Under the pieces are notes generated by a model. That model had not been told where the DNA came from. It did not search any database and saw only the letters and a list, made by a program, of their open reading frames with translations. The position numbers were made by a program, and so were the translations under genes. Shown here in pieces: positions 1 to 7,847 of a stretch of DNA of 64,000 nt (position 1 is its first letter; each line of letters begins with the position of its first letter). The stretch comes from Marinobacterium mangrovicola (GTDB lineage: Bacteria > Pseudomonadota > Gammaproteobacteria > Pseudomonadales > Balneatricaceae): positions 124,001 to 188,000 of the forward strand of contig NZ_SMFU01000008.1 of NCBI RefSeq assembly GCF_004339595.1, given 5' to 3'.

Positions 1-881
1 GGATAATCACCGAAAACGGCCAGGCCAGCGGTGTCGAGGCGCAGGTGATCGATCCGAAGACCAAGCAGCTCAAGGCGAGCATGAAGGTCAAGGCGCCGAT
101 CGTGGTTCTGGCAGCGGGTCCAGTGCAGTCGCCGATCATTCTGCAGCAGTCCGGCATCGCCAATTCCAGTGGCCAGGTTGGCAAGAACTTCGCCTGTCAC
201 CCGACCCTGTCTGTGACCGCGGTCTATGACCGCGAAGTGGATGACTTTCACGGTGCAACTCATTCCCTTTACGTGGATACACATACCCTGCCGGAAGAGG
301 GCGGTTACCTGCTGCTGAACGCGGTTCAGGAGCCGGTGGAAGCGAGTTTCCAAGCGGAGCCGGGGACCGGTAAACCCTATGTCGCCTACATGGAGAAGTA
401 CCGCAATACCATCCGTCTGATCACGCTGATCCACGATAAAAACGTCGGTGAAGTGCGCTGGAAAGAGGGTGCCAAAGAGATCATCTACGAGGTTGACGAT
501 TACGATTTCGAGGCGATGAAAAAGGGGCTGAAGTACAACGCCCGTATCCTGTTCGCGGCCGGCGCAAGCTTCCTTTACCTGCCCACTTCCGACAAAACGC
601 TGATCGAGAGTGAAGGCGATATCGACCGGGTAATCGATGCGTTGGAGAATGAGCCGGCCCGTTACCGCTATGTCTCTTTCCACCCCCAGGGTACGTGCCG
701 CATGGGTGCAGATCCGGCCAGGTCAGTGGTGAACCCCTATGGCGAAACCCACGATGTGAAACGCCTATATATCGCCGACGCAAGCCTGTTGCCGACCTCC
801 ATCGGCTACAACCCGTCCGAAACCGTGTATGCGTTGGCCACCTATATTGCCGACCAGATCGCCAAGGCGAACTTTAGCTGA
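1..881 (+). CDS. GMC family alcohol oxidase/dehydrogenase, C-terminal part (5' end outside window)
   Basis: The reading frame is already open at base 3, so only the last ~292 residues are present and the FAD-binding N-terminus lies upstream of the window. The C-terminus carries the GMC C-terminal signature: a FHPQGTCRMG segment with the conserved active-site His, then LYIADASLLPTSIGYNPSET, in which an Asn follows the conserved glycines. Family members oxidise alcohols with FAD, often at the membrane. The aldehyde dehydrogenase gene begins 14 bp downstream, so the pair probably oxidises an alcohol to its carboxylic acid. The substrate cannot be read from the sequence; the XylC-like partner suggests an aromatic alcohol. 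Confidence 0.88.
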   Translation, partial: IITENGQASGVEAQVIDPKTKQLKASMKVKAPIVVLAAGPVQSPIILQQSGIANSSGQVGKNFACHPTLSVTAVYDREVDDFHGATHSLYVDTHTLPEEGGYLLLNAVQEPVEASFQAEPGTGKPYVAYMEKYRNTIRLITLIHDKNVGEVRWKEGAKEIIYEVDDYDFEAMKKGLKYNARILFAAGASFLYLPTSDKTLIESEGDIDRVIDALENEPARYRYVSFHPQGTCRMGADPARSVVNPYGETHDVKRLYIADASLLPTSIGYNPSETVYALATYIADQIAKANFS

Positions 882-895
882 CAGGAGAGCAGGTT

Positions 896-2350
896 ATGAA
901 TCTATCAGTCATTCATCAGGACAACGGAAGTTTTGAATTCGCCAACGGCTTCACAGGGTCGCCGTTCGATATTACTGAACCGGCCACCGGGCAGAAGCTT
1001 GGACAACTCAATTCGACCAGCATCGCCGAACTGGATCGGTTGGTTGAACAGACCGCTGCAGCACAGACAGCATGGGCAGCCACCGACTTCGACAGAAGGG
1101 CCCGAGTGTTACGCACCTTCGGCGGTCTGCTGGAGCAGAATGCCGAGTTGATCAACGCCTGGAACGCCCGCGAATGCGGCTCCATCGCCGGCAAGGCGGG
1201 CTGGGAACTGCAGGCGTGTATCGAACAGAGCTTCATGTGTGCGGCGATGCCGATGAACCCCTATGGTGAGGTTTACCCCTCCAGTATGCCGGGGCGAGAG
1301 AACATCTGTATCCGCGTCCCCCTCGGTGTGGTCGGCGTCATATCCCCCTGGAACTTCCCGCTGCTACTTTCGCTGAGGGCGGTGCTGCCGGCGTTGGCGA
1401 TGGGCAATGCCGTCGTGCTCAAGCCTGATCCGAACAGTTCGGTAATCGGCGGCGTGTTGATCGCGGAGCTGCTGCAACAGGCGGGCCTGCCGGAGGGCGT
1501 CTGTTCCCTGGCGCTGGGTGGCGCCGATGTGGGGCAGCATCTGGTGTCTCATCCGCAGGTCAACATGATCGCTTTCACCGGCTCTACGGCTGTGGGGCGA
1601 CAGATCGGTGAAGTCTGTGGTCGGCAATTGAAGAAAGCTGCGCTGGAGCTGGGTGGTAACAACGCGCTGCTGATTATGGATGACGCCGATATCGCTGCGG
1701 CATCTTCATGCGCCGCCTGGGGCTCCTTCCTGCACCAGGGGCAGATCTGCATGCAGTCCGGGCGTCATATCGTGGAGCGCTCGGTGGCGGATGCCTATAT
1801 CGATGCCCTGAGTGAACGGGCCCGGAAGCTAGTGGTCGGCGATCCCTACAGGGAAAACGTGCACCTGGGGCCAATCATCAGCGAGCGCCAGGCAGATCGG
1901 GTGATGAGCCTGATTGAACAGTCTCTAGCCATGGGCGCGCGGATCGTCTGTGGTGGCAAACGCGATGGGCTTTTCATCGAGCCCACGGTGATCGCCGATG
2001 TCACGCCGGAGATGCCGGTTTACAAGGAAGAGGTGTTTGGTCCGGTCGCGCCGGTTATCGCTGTCGACAACGAGGATGAAGCGGTGAGCCTGGCCAATGA
2101 CAGTGACTATGGGTTGGCGGCAGCGGTGCAGAGTAGCAACCCCGTCAGGGCAAAGCGAATTGCCCAGCGCCTGCAGGCGGGGATGGTCCACATTAATGAC
2201 CAGACCGTGAACAACGAATTCCAGGTGCCCTTTGGCGGGATGAAGGCCTCGGGCAATAGCGGTCGCTTTGGTGGCCCTGAGAATATGGAAGAGTTCACCG
2301 AGAAAAAATGGATTAGCTCGATCGATGCGCCGTTGGGCTATCCGTTTTAG
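896..2350 (+). CDS. NAD(P)-dependent aldehyde dehydrogenase, benzaldehyde dehydrogenase (XylC)-like
   Basis: The 484-residue protein has the full aldehyde dehydrogenase fold. The Rossmann segment holds FTGSTAVGRQ, the general-base Glu is residue 251 in LELGGNN, and the nucleophile Cys is residue 285 in GQICMQSGR. From recalled family sequences, the stretch around the catalytic Cys (CAAWGSFLHQGQ), the HLGPIISE segment and the PFGGMKASG end resemble XylC-type benzaldehyde dehydrogenases more than betaine aldehyde dehydrogenases. The start has an AGGAGAGCAGG ribosome site. It lies directly behind the GMC gene and is followed by a clear terminator, so the two close one operon. Oxidation of an aryl or similar aldehyde to the acid is inferred. 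Confidence 0.9.
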   Translation: MNLSVIHQDNGSFEFANGFTGSPFDITEPATGQKLGQLNSTSIAELDRLVEQTAAAQTAWAATDFDRRARVLRTFGGLLEQNAELINAWNARECGSIAGKAGWELQACIEQSFMCAAMPMNPYGEVYPSSMPGRENICIRVPLGVVGVISPWNFPLLLSLRAVLPALAMGNAVVLKPDPNSSVIGGVLIAELLQQAGLPEGVCSLALGGADVGQHLVSHPQVNMIAFTGSTAVGRQIGEVCGRQLKKAALELGGNNALLIMDDADIAAASSCAAWGSFLHQGQICMQSGRHIVERSVADAYIDALSERARKLVVGDPYRENVHLGPIISERQADRVMSLIEQSLAMGARIVCGGKRDGLFIEPTVIADVTPEMPVYKEEVFGPVAPVIAVDNEDEAVSLANDSDYGLAAAVQSSNPVRAKRIAQRLQAGMVHINDQTVNNEFQVPFGGMKASGNSGRFGGPENMEEFTEKKWISSIDAPLGYPF

Positions 2351-2445
2351 CTATCCCCTTTGCTAAGTAGTGTTAAACCTACCCTTTCAGTACTCATGTA
2401 AGAGCACCCCTGAAGACGCTATCTGACTCCCTGGCGTCATTTGTT

Positions 2446-2473
2446 AGCCCTGCTTAATGCAGGGCTTTTTTTT
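2446..2473 (+). terminator. Rho-independent terminator after the alcohol/aldehyde oxidation operon
   Basis: An 8-bp perfect stem (AGCCCTGC / GCAGGGCT) with a five-base loop is followed directly by a run of T. It separates the dehydrogenase operon from the AcoR-type regulator, which therefore needs its own promoter in the AT-rich 2474-2622 stretch. Confidence 0.85.
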
Positions 2474-2622
2474 GTTTTTTGCGCGCTTGCTTTGGTTTTT
2501 TTTATTGGGCTATTCTGGTCTCTATTGGCCTTATTGAACCGTTTTTAAGCGATGGTAGAAAAGTACTAAAAAGTTTAAAAGGTCCAAAAAATAATAAAAA
2601 TAAAATTAAGGATGTAGCTGAA

Positions 2623-4545
2623 ATGCATAGTATTTCTGTCATTCGCAGTGAATTCGCAAAGGGTGATTACAGTGCCGCCAGAATGTTGGATCATCCGGTT
2701 TATGAATCCTGGCAAAGATGCTCTTCCAATAAATTGTCCATGGATGGCGGTGTCGACTATGGTTTTCTATCGCATCAGCAGCTAGGTGATACGCTGCTAC
2801 AACATAAGCCCCTCCTCGACAGCGCAAGTGATCCTCTGGAGCGACTCTACCGCTCTCTGGGCGGAGCCGGCTGGTCGGTGCTGTTTACCGACCGCAACTG
2901 CCATGCGCTCAGGGTCTATCCCAGCAAAAACGTGTCTGAACCGGGTATCGCCAAGGCGTTTCGTCAGGGGGCTGTGCTCTCCGAGGAGTTGATCGGCACC
3001 TCGGCTATGTCCTGCGCTATGGCGTCCCAGCGTTTCGTTCGGGTGTTTGGGCAGGAGCACTACAAGTCGTTCCACAGCAGCTTCAACTGTGCCGCCTCGC
3101 CGGTGTTCGATCCCCAGGGTTTTGTCTGCGCCAGTGTGGATATCACCAATGAAGCGCCTAACCGTGATAACGGGGCATTTTTCCTGCTCGAAGCCTGCGC
3201 GCGAAATATTCAGAATGAACTGATACGGACTCTGCCTGAGGCGATCGTGGTTGAACTCCAGGTCGCAGGTAATCAGTTCGGGGGCGACAGTCTGGTGCTG
3301 GCCTTCGGCTACGATCAATCGGTGACAGGCGGCAATCAGGTCTCACAGAACTTTTTCGGACTGGATCTGAGGTCCAGTCGGGTGAGTTTTGATGACCTTT
3401 TCGACGAAGCGTTCGCGGTATTGTTCGACAGAGGTCTGTTGCGGGATGAGCCCTTTCAGCTGACCCTCAGAGGCGGGATCAGATTGTTTGGGAGGGTGAT
3501 TAACGCCGATGAAAAAGAAAGCACGAGGTCTTATGCTGCCCGCGCATCTCTGTTTGATAGGTCGGAGTCCGTGGATATCGAAGGCGACTCTGTACCGAAT
3601 CGCTCCAGCAGGTTCTATTTCGGTGATCAGCGCGTTGAAGCGGCACTCAAGTCCAGCCTGAATGCGGTGGCCCGGCTACCGGTTCTGTTGTTGGGCGAAT
3701 CAGGTGTTGGCAAGGATGTGATGGCGAGAATGATCCATGACGCAAGTTATGCAGGGAATGGGGCGTTTGTTTCCCTGAATTGCGCCTCGATTCCGGAATC
3801 ACTGATCGAGAGCGAGCTGTTTGGCTACGATAGCGGCGCATTCACCGGTGCCAGCAAGACGGGTCAGATGGGTAAAATCCAACAGGCTGATGGTGGCACC
3901 CTGTTTCTCGACGAGATCGGCGATATGCCTCCCGCATTGCAAACCAGGTTGTTGAGAGTGCTGGAAACCCGGGAAGTGATTCGCCTCGGGGCGTCGAAGC
4001 CGGTGAAGGTCAACTTCCAGCTGATCTGCGCAACCAACAGAGATCTCAGTGCTGCTATCAACAGTGGATTGTTTCGCCAGGATCTTTTCTATCGCATAAA
4101 CGGTTATGAGCTGCAGATTCCTGCTTTGCGGGAGCGGGCGGATATTGTCGGTGTGGCACAGTCGATCCTCGATGAAGTGGCCGCGCCGGGCAGGGCATTT
4201 GCGGCATCAGCCCGCAGCCTGATCGATGCCTATGCCTGGCCGGGTAATGTCAGAGAGCTGCGTAATGCGATCATCTTTGCCGATACCCAGACTCCGACGG
4301 GGCAGGCGATCGAAGCAAAGGATTTCCCACCTGCGTTACAGCAGCAGATCACCCCATCCGTTCAGGATTTTACGATCACTTATGAGTCCACTGTTGTTAA
4401 TGGCGATGGGCAGCTGAAAAACGCCTGCGATGACCTGATTCTCAAAGCGATCGATGAGTGCGGCGGCAACATGACCCAGGCCGCGAAACAGCTTGGGATC
4501 GGGCGAGCCACGTTGTACCGCAAACTGGCCAAAATCAAACATTGA
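2623..4545 (+). CDS. Sigma54-dependent transcriptional activator, AcoR type (GAF - AAA+ - Fis HTH)
   Basis: This is an enhancer-binding protein that would activate sigma54 RNA polymerase, most likely at the promoter of the adjacent alcohol/aldehyde operon. The N-terminal half is the AcoR-like GAF sensory region (LSEELIGTSAMS...). The AAA+ domain has Walker A GESGVGKD near residue 357, the sigma54-contacting GAFTGA loop near residue 405 and Walker B TLFLDEIGDMP. The C-terminus is a Fis-type helix-turn-helix, NMTQAAKQLGIGRATLYRKL. The frame stays open upstream to a TTG at 2479, but that extension is AT-rich and follows the terminator. ATG 2623 with AAGG before it gives 640 residues, normal for the family. 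The effector is unknown. Confidence 0.88.
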   Translation: MHSISVIRSEFAKGDYSAARMLDHPVYESWQRCSSNKLSMDGGVDYGFLSHQQLGDTLLQHKPLLDSASDPLERLYRSLGGAGWSVLFTDRNCHALRVYPSKNVSEPGIAKAFRQGAVLSEELIGTSAMSCAMASQRFVRVFGQEHYKSFHSSFNCAASPVFDPQGFVCASVDITNEAPNRDNGAFFLLEACARNIQNELIRTLPEAIVVELQVAGNQFGGDSLVLAFGYDQSVTGGNQVSQNFFGLDLRSSRVSFDDLFDEAFAVLFDRGLLRDEPFQLTLRGGIRLFGRVINADEKESTRSYAARASLFDRSESVDIEGDSVPNRSSRFYFGDQRVEAALKSSLNAVARLPVLLLGESGVGKDVMARMIHDASYAGNGAFVSLNCASIPESLIESELFGYDSGAFTGASKTGQMGKIQQADGGTLFLDEIGDMPPALQTRLLRVLETREVIRLGASKPVKVNFQLICATNRDLSAAINSGLFRQDLFYRINGYELQIPALRERADIVGVAQSILDEVAAPGRAFAASARSLIDAYAWPGNVRELRNAIIFADTQTPTGQAIEAKDFPPALQQQITPSVQDFTITYESTVVNGDGQLKNACDDLILKAIDECGGNMTQAAKQLGIGRATLYRKLAKIKH

Positions 4546-4549
4546 TCGG

Positions 4550-4574
4550 GCCAGGCATTGGGAGCATGCCGGGC
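4550..4574. terminator. Hairpin between convergent genes, possible bidirectional terminator
   Basis: GCC-A-GGCAT and ATGCC-G-GGC can pair across a short loop between the end of the AcoR-type gene and the end of the convergent LysR gene. There is no strong T run, so termination efficiency is uncertain. Confidence 0.4.
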
Positions 4575-5477
4575 TCAGTCGTCCAAAGTTTTCGGGATCT
4601 CTTCCACCAGGTAATCGATTAGGCTGCGCACCGAGGGCAGCATGCCGCGGGGGCGCGGATAGACCAGGTAAATGGTGTGTCTTGAGCCGCTCCACTCGGG
4701 CAGCACGTGTATCAGTTCGCCACTGCGCAGGGCGTCTGAGGCTATAGGCTCGGGGAGCAGGGCGATGCCGACTCCGTCAGCGGCCGCCTCGACCTGCACG
4801 CGCAGATCGTTGGTGACAAGCCTGGGGGTGAGATCAAGGGTATGGCTATGCCCGTCTGCGGTTGATAGTGGCCACTGCACTTCGCCATCCTGAATATCGG
4901 AGATGATCGCCTGAGCGTTCAGGTCCTCCGGCTTTTCCGGGTGACCGTTACGTTCCAGGAAATCCGGGCTGGCTACCAGAATCCGGCTGGCACCGCCCAG
5001 CTCGCGGGCGACCAGACTGGCGGAATCCTCGATGGCCGGGGTGACACGCAGTGCCAGGTCGAAGCGTTCCTCTATAAAGTTGATCTGTCGATTGGTGGCC
5101 ACCACCAGCAGGGAAACCTTGGGATAGGCTTCCATAAAGCCGGATAAGATCGGCGCCAGATAACTCTGCGCCAGAATCACCGGGCAGCTCAGTTTTACCT
5201 TGCCGCTGGGCTCATTCTTCAGCTCGGCGATGCTTTCATAAGCCTGCTCCGCATCATCCACCACCTTCTGGCACTGCTGATAAAAGCGCTCGCCGGCTTC
5301 GGTCAGTGTCATGGAACGGGTCGAACGGCGCAGTAGACGTAGGCCAAGGCGCTTCTCCAGGTCCGCCACGCGGCGGCTCAGGCGGGTTTTCTCCACCCCG
5401 ATCGCCCGCGCTGCGGCGGAAAAACCGTTGTGTTTGACCACGGCTGAGAAGAAGTAAAGGTCGTTAAGATCGTCCAT
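4575..5477 (-). CDS. LysR family transcriptional regulator
   Basis: The N-terminal winged helix-turn-helix (DLYFFSAVVKHNGFSAAARAIGVEKTRLSRRVADLEKRLG) is typical of LysR regulators and is followed by a substrate-binding-like effector domain. ATG at 5477 (MDDLNDLYFF) matches the usual LysR start and gives 300 residues; a second ATG seven codons upstream (5498) is possible. It is convergent with the AcoR-type gene and divergent from the small secreted-protein gene, which makes the 5499-5651 intergenic region its likely binding site. The C-terminal pattern (LPEWSGSRHTIYLVYPRPRGM) is common in the LysR subgroup that regulates small oxidoreductases. Target and effector are not known. Confidence 0.88.
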   Translation of the reverse strand: MDDLNDLYFFSAVVKHNGFSAAARAIGVEKTRLSRRVADLEKRLGLRLLRRSTRSMTLTEAGERFYQQCQKVVDDAEQAYESIAELKNEPSGKVKLSCPVILAQSYLAPILSGFMEAYPKVSLLVVATNRQINFIEERFDLALRVTPAIEDSASLVARELGGASRILVASPDFLERNGHPEKPEDLNAQAIISDIQDGEVQWPLSTADGHSHTLDLTPRLVTNDLRVQVEAAADGVGIALLPEPIASDALRSGELIHVLPEWSGSRHTIYLVYPRPRGMLPSVRSLIDYLVEEIPKTLDD

Positions 5478-5592
5478 TTTATTGTTGCTCTCATGCACTA
5501 ATCTTTGGTGTTTTTACCATATTATCACGACGACAGTGCACTAGTAGAATAGCAGTCACTAGAAAGAAACACCGTACATCCCATCGTAAATC

Positions 5593-5629
5593 AGCTTCTT
5601 TACCGGTGTCCCTCCTTTACGAAGAAGCT
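5593..5629 (+). promoter_or_regulatory. 5'-leader hairpin upstream of the small secreted protein gene
   Basis: AGCTTCTT at 5593-5600 can pair with AAGAAGCT at 5622-5629, an 8-bp stem ending 22 bases before the start codon. It could shield or space the ribosome site, but no function is shown. Confidence 0.35.
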
Positions 5630-5651
5630 CGCAAAACAGAGGTATTTATCC

Positions 5652-5897
5652 ATGAAAGGTATCGAAAAATTCGCACTTGCTGCAGCACTCGTTGGTTTCG
5701 CTGGCATCGCCCAGGCAACCCCTGCAAATGACACTGCTGAAAGCGCCAAGGCTCAGAACGAAATCCACCTGGCCCAGGCTTCTACTGCTCGCGATCAGGC
5801 GGTAAAAGCAGAAGATAAAAGCGACAAAGAGTCCAAAGAAATTCTGACCAGCGGCGAGCGTGACTACCTGTTCACCATTACTCACCCGAACCTGTAA
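5652..5897 (+). CDS. Small exported protein of unknown function (81 aa)
   Basis: The start ATG follows an AGAGG ribosome site by nine bases. Residues 1-22 form a clear signal peptide: a positive start, a hydrophobic core ALAAALVGFAG and an AQA cleavage site. The mature ~59 residues are rich in Lys, Glu, Asp, Ala and Ser, contain no Cys, and end in the motif DYLFTITHPNL. The middle would form a charged, soluble helix. I do not recognise the family. Codon use and composition look native. It stands alone, divergent from a LysR gene that may control it, and has a long non-coding 3' region ending at a terminator near 6240. Confidence 0.7.
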   Translation: MKGIEKFALAAALVGFAGIAQATPANDTAESAKAQNEIHLAQASTARDQAVKAEDKSDKESKEILTSGERDYLFTITHPNL

Positions 5898-6223
5898 TCG
5901 GTTCAACGCTGGATCGCAACAGAGTTTCCCCGCGTAAACATTGTATAGAAAAGCTCAGGGATATTATTCGCTGTCTTTTAAGGTATAGAGTTTCAGGTAT
6001 CGAGCCTCAGTTATCACGCAACAAGAGTAGTCAAGGCAACCCTGGCTGCAACTATACAATGACTTGCTTTAGGGCTTCTTCAGCCCTGTCTATCCCTAGC
6101 GAACTGGGCCTTTAAGCCTTTTTCTCTCCCTTCGCCAGGCGAGCTACAAACCGGGATGATGGATCATCTCGGTTGGGCTCAGACCTTCATTATATATTCC
6201 CCTTTTATTTATCCTTCCTTTTT
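5898..6223 (+). other. Non-coding stretch with paired segments, 3' of the small secreted-protein gene
   Basis: No credible gene is seen here. AACCG-GGATGAT at 6149-6160 pairs with ATCATC-TCGGTT at 6163-6174 (12 positions, one G-U), and AGGGCT / AGCCCT pair at about 6071-6087. The stretch ends at a good terminator. It could be a long 3' untranslated region or a separate small RNA. Confidence 0.4.
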
Positions 6224-6254
6224 AAATCCCGTTTATTGGGATTTTTCTTTTTAT
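6224..6254 (+). terminator. Rho-independent terminator
   Basis: AAATCCC at 6224-6230 and GGGATTT at 6238-6244 form a 7-bp stem followed by TTCTTTTTATTT. The nearest upstream plus-strand gene is the small secreted protein, about 330 bp away. Confidence 0.75.
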
Positions 6255-6332
6255 TTGTCGTTATTAAATATCTTATTGTTAGTGTTAGTAATATTTGATT
6301 CGTGGCTAATCGCTGGCGCCAATTAACTTATT

Positions 6333-6565
6333 ATTCGTGCACGAATAGGCGCAGGTTTCGCCTGCTGGCGAGTCAAGGATCTTGGACAGCCAAGATCCTT
6401 AACAATCCTAAGCCGCCCCGACAGCTTGATCGGCTGCGCCGATTACCCTGTGCTTCTCGTCTGAAAGAGAGGGATCTCCAAACTCGCCGCTGCGCGGCTC
6501 AGACAGTCGATCCCTTATTCCTCTTTCAGTCTCCGATGCTCGGCTGCGCTGAAGGGGATTCGGGT
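6333..6565 (+). repeat. Multi-hairpin dispersed repeat, copy A
   Basis: This is one of five copies in the window. In order it contains: a variable palindrome (ATTCGT / ACGAAT at 6333-6346); GCAGG-TTTCG-CCTGC; an 11-bp hairpin (6375-6385 with 6390-6400, AAGGATCTTGG / CCAAGATCCTT); ATCGG-CTGCG-CCGAT; and a long hairpin CTGAAAGAG ... CTCTTTCAG whose inner stem here is GGGATC / GATCCC. Other copies carry different but still complementary inner stems. It lies between convergent transcription units. An open frame across it (6302-6577) is judged spurious. Confidence 0.85.
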
Positions 6566-6693
6566 GCGCTCAGTTAGCCTGCTGTTGAATTCATTCTGTT
6601 GGAGCCTATGGGGATAGTTGCAGAAAACCTGCCGAGGTGAGCTGCTGGAAATACAGACCATTATTTACCTTGGTGGATAGGCAAGCCTCGGCA

Positions 6694-6722
6694 ATAAAAA
6701 TCCCGGCACCAAGGCCGGGATT
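6694..6722 (-). terminator. Rho-independent terminator of the efflux operon
   Basis: Read on the minus strand, a 9-bp stem AATCCCGGC / GCCGGGATT with a six-base loop is followed by TTTTTATT. It lies 28 bp past the HlyD-type gene, the last gene of the efflux operon. Confidence 0.85.
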
Positions 6723-6749
6723 AAAAGCTTGTTAGCTGGCGCTATCAGC

Positions 6750-7637
6750 TCAGAAAATCTGCCACCATTTCCGGGTATCCACACCGGTCAGTACCACGGT
6801 GCAGCTGGTGCCGGCGGTGAGGGTTTCACCTTCGGGTATCTCTTCGATGCTGATGCGCACCGGGATACGGCGGGCCAGGCGCACCCAGTCGAAGGTGGGG
6901 CTGACGTTGGCGGTGAGTTCATTGCTCTGCGGGTTGTCCGCATCGTAGATACCGCGGGCGATGCTCTCCACCTGACCTTTCATCTTCACACCGCTCATCA
7001 TGGTGATATCCACAGCCGCGCCGGGTTTGACCAGCGGCAGCTTGGTCTCTTCGAAATAGCCGTAGACCCAGAAGGAGTGTTCATCGATCAGCGCCAGTGA
7101 AGCCTGGCCGGCGTGCACGTAATCACCGGTGTGAACGTTGAGGTTGGTGATATAGCCATCTTCCGGCGCGAAGACTTTGGTACGCTCAAGGTCGAGCTGG
7201 GCGGCGTCGAGCTGGGCGCGGGCCTGGTCCAGTTCTGCCTTGGCGGTCTGGGCGGCGCGTTCGGCCTGGTCGCGACTTTCGCGGGAGACGACCAGGGCAT
7301 CGGCATCGGCGCGACGGCGGGCTTCATCGGTGCGCAGCGAAAGCATCGCTTCCTGGGCTTCCACCTGGGCCTGGGCGCGTTTTACCGCCAGCTCATAACG
7401 GGCCGGATCGATCTGCAGCAGCAGGTCGCCCTTCTTCACGCGCTGGTTATCCTGCACATTGAGGGCGACGACGGCGCCGGTTACGTCCGGGGCGATATTG
7501 ATCACGTCTGCGCGGACGCGGGCGTCGCGGGTCCAGGGATCGTTCATATAGTGCAGCCAGAGCAGGCGCACCATCAGCAGTGCTGCAAGCACGATCACCA
7601 GGGTAAAAACGATACTGTAGAGTTTTTTCAGAGTCAT
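6750..7637 (-). CDS. HlyD/EmrA-type periplasmic adaptor subunit (AaeA-like)
   Basis: This membrane fusion protein of 295 residues has one N-terminal membrane anchor (IVFTLVIVLAALLMVRLLWL), a biotinyl-lipoyl-like half motif (VVALNVQDNQRVKKGDLLLQIDPARY), a central alpha-helical hairpin rich in Ala, Gln and Arg (about residues 80-150) and a second lipoyl half (VFAPEDGYITNLNVHTGDYV). It would link the FUSC pump in the inner membrane to the outer-membrane channel encoded in the same operon. Its neighbour order matches aaeXAB-type systems, which in E. coli export aromatic carboxylic acids. The substrate here is inferred only. Confidence 0.88.
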   Translation of the reverse strand: MTLKKLYSIVFTLVIVLAALLMVRLLWLHYMNDPWTRDARVRADVINIAPDVTGAVVALNVQDNQRVKKGDLLLQIDPARYELAVKRAQAQVEAQEAMLSLRTDEARRRADADALVVSRESRDQAERAAQTAKAELDQARAQLDAAQLDLERTKVFAPEDGYITNLNVHTGDYVHAGQASLALIDEHSFWVYGYFEETKLPLVKPGAAVDITMMSGVKMKGQVESIARGIYDADNPQSNELTANVSPTFDWVRLARRIPVRISIEEIPEGETLTAGTSCTVVLTGVDTRKWWQIF

Positions 7638-7646
7638 AGCTGGACC

Positions 7647-7847
7647 TCAGCGATAAACAGGCAGCGTCAGCGCGCAGCTGATGCCGACATAGATGGCAAG
7701 ACGTAACAGGGTGGGATGCCAGGCCCAGCGGTAAAGGCCGGTGCCGGCAAGGATGCGATCCACACCCCAGGTAATCAGCAGTGCGGTGATAAACAGCACG
7801 GTGACGGTCGGAAAATAGAAGCCGTAAAAGGCGATCTCACGCGGCAT
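7647..7847 (-). CDS. DUF1656 small membrane protein (AaeX-like)
   Basis: The 66-residue protein is mostly hydrophobic with two predicted membrane segments (FPTVTVLFITALLITWGVD and LLRLAIYVGISCALTLPVY). The start MPREIAFYGFYFP is typical of DUF1656 proteins, which sit between FUSC pumps and HlyD adaptors in this kind of operon. It overlaps the end of the pump gene by 11 bases, suggesting coupled translation. Function is unknown; a role in assembly of the export complex is inferred from the constant gene position. Confidence 0.85.
   Translation of the reverse strand: MPREIAFYGFYFPTVTVLFITALLITWGVDRILAGTGLYRWAWHPTLLRLAIYVGISCALTLPVYR

Noticed and set aside
6302-6577. 91-residue open frame (+) across repeat copy A
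   Set aside because: It follows the repeat exactly, has no ribosome site, and the same reading is broken in the other copies. The conserved signal is hairpin pairing, not codons.
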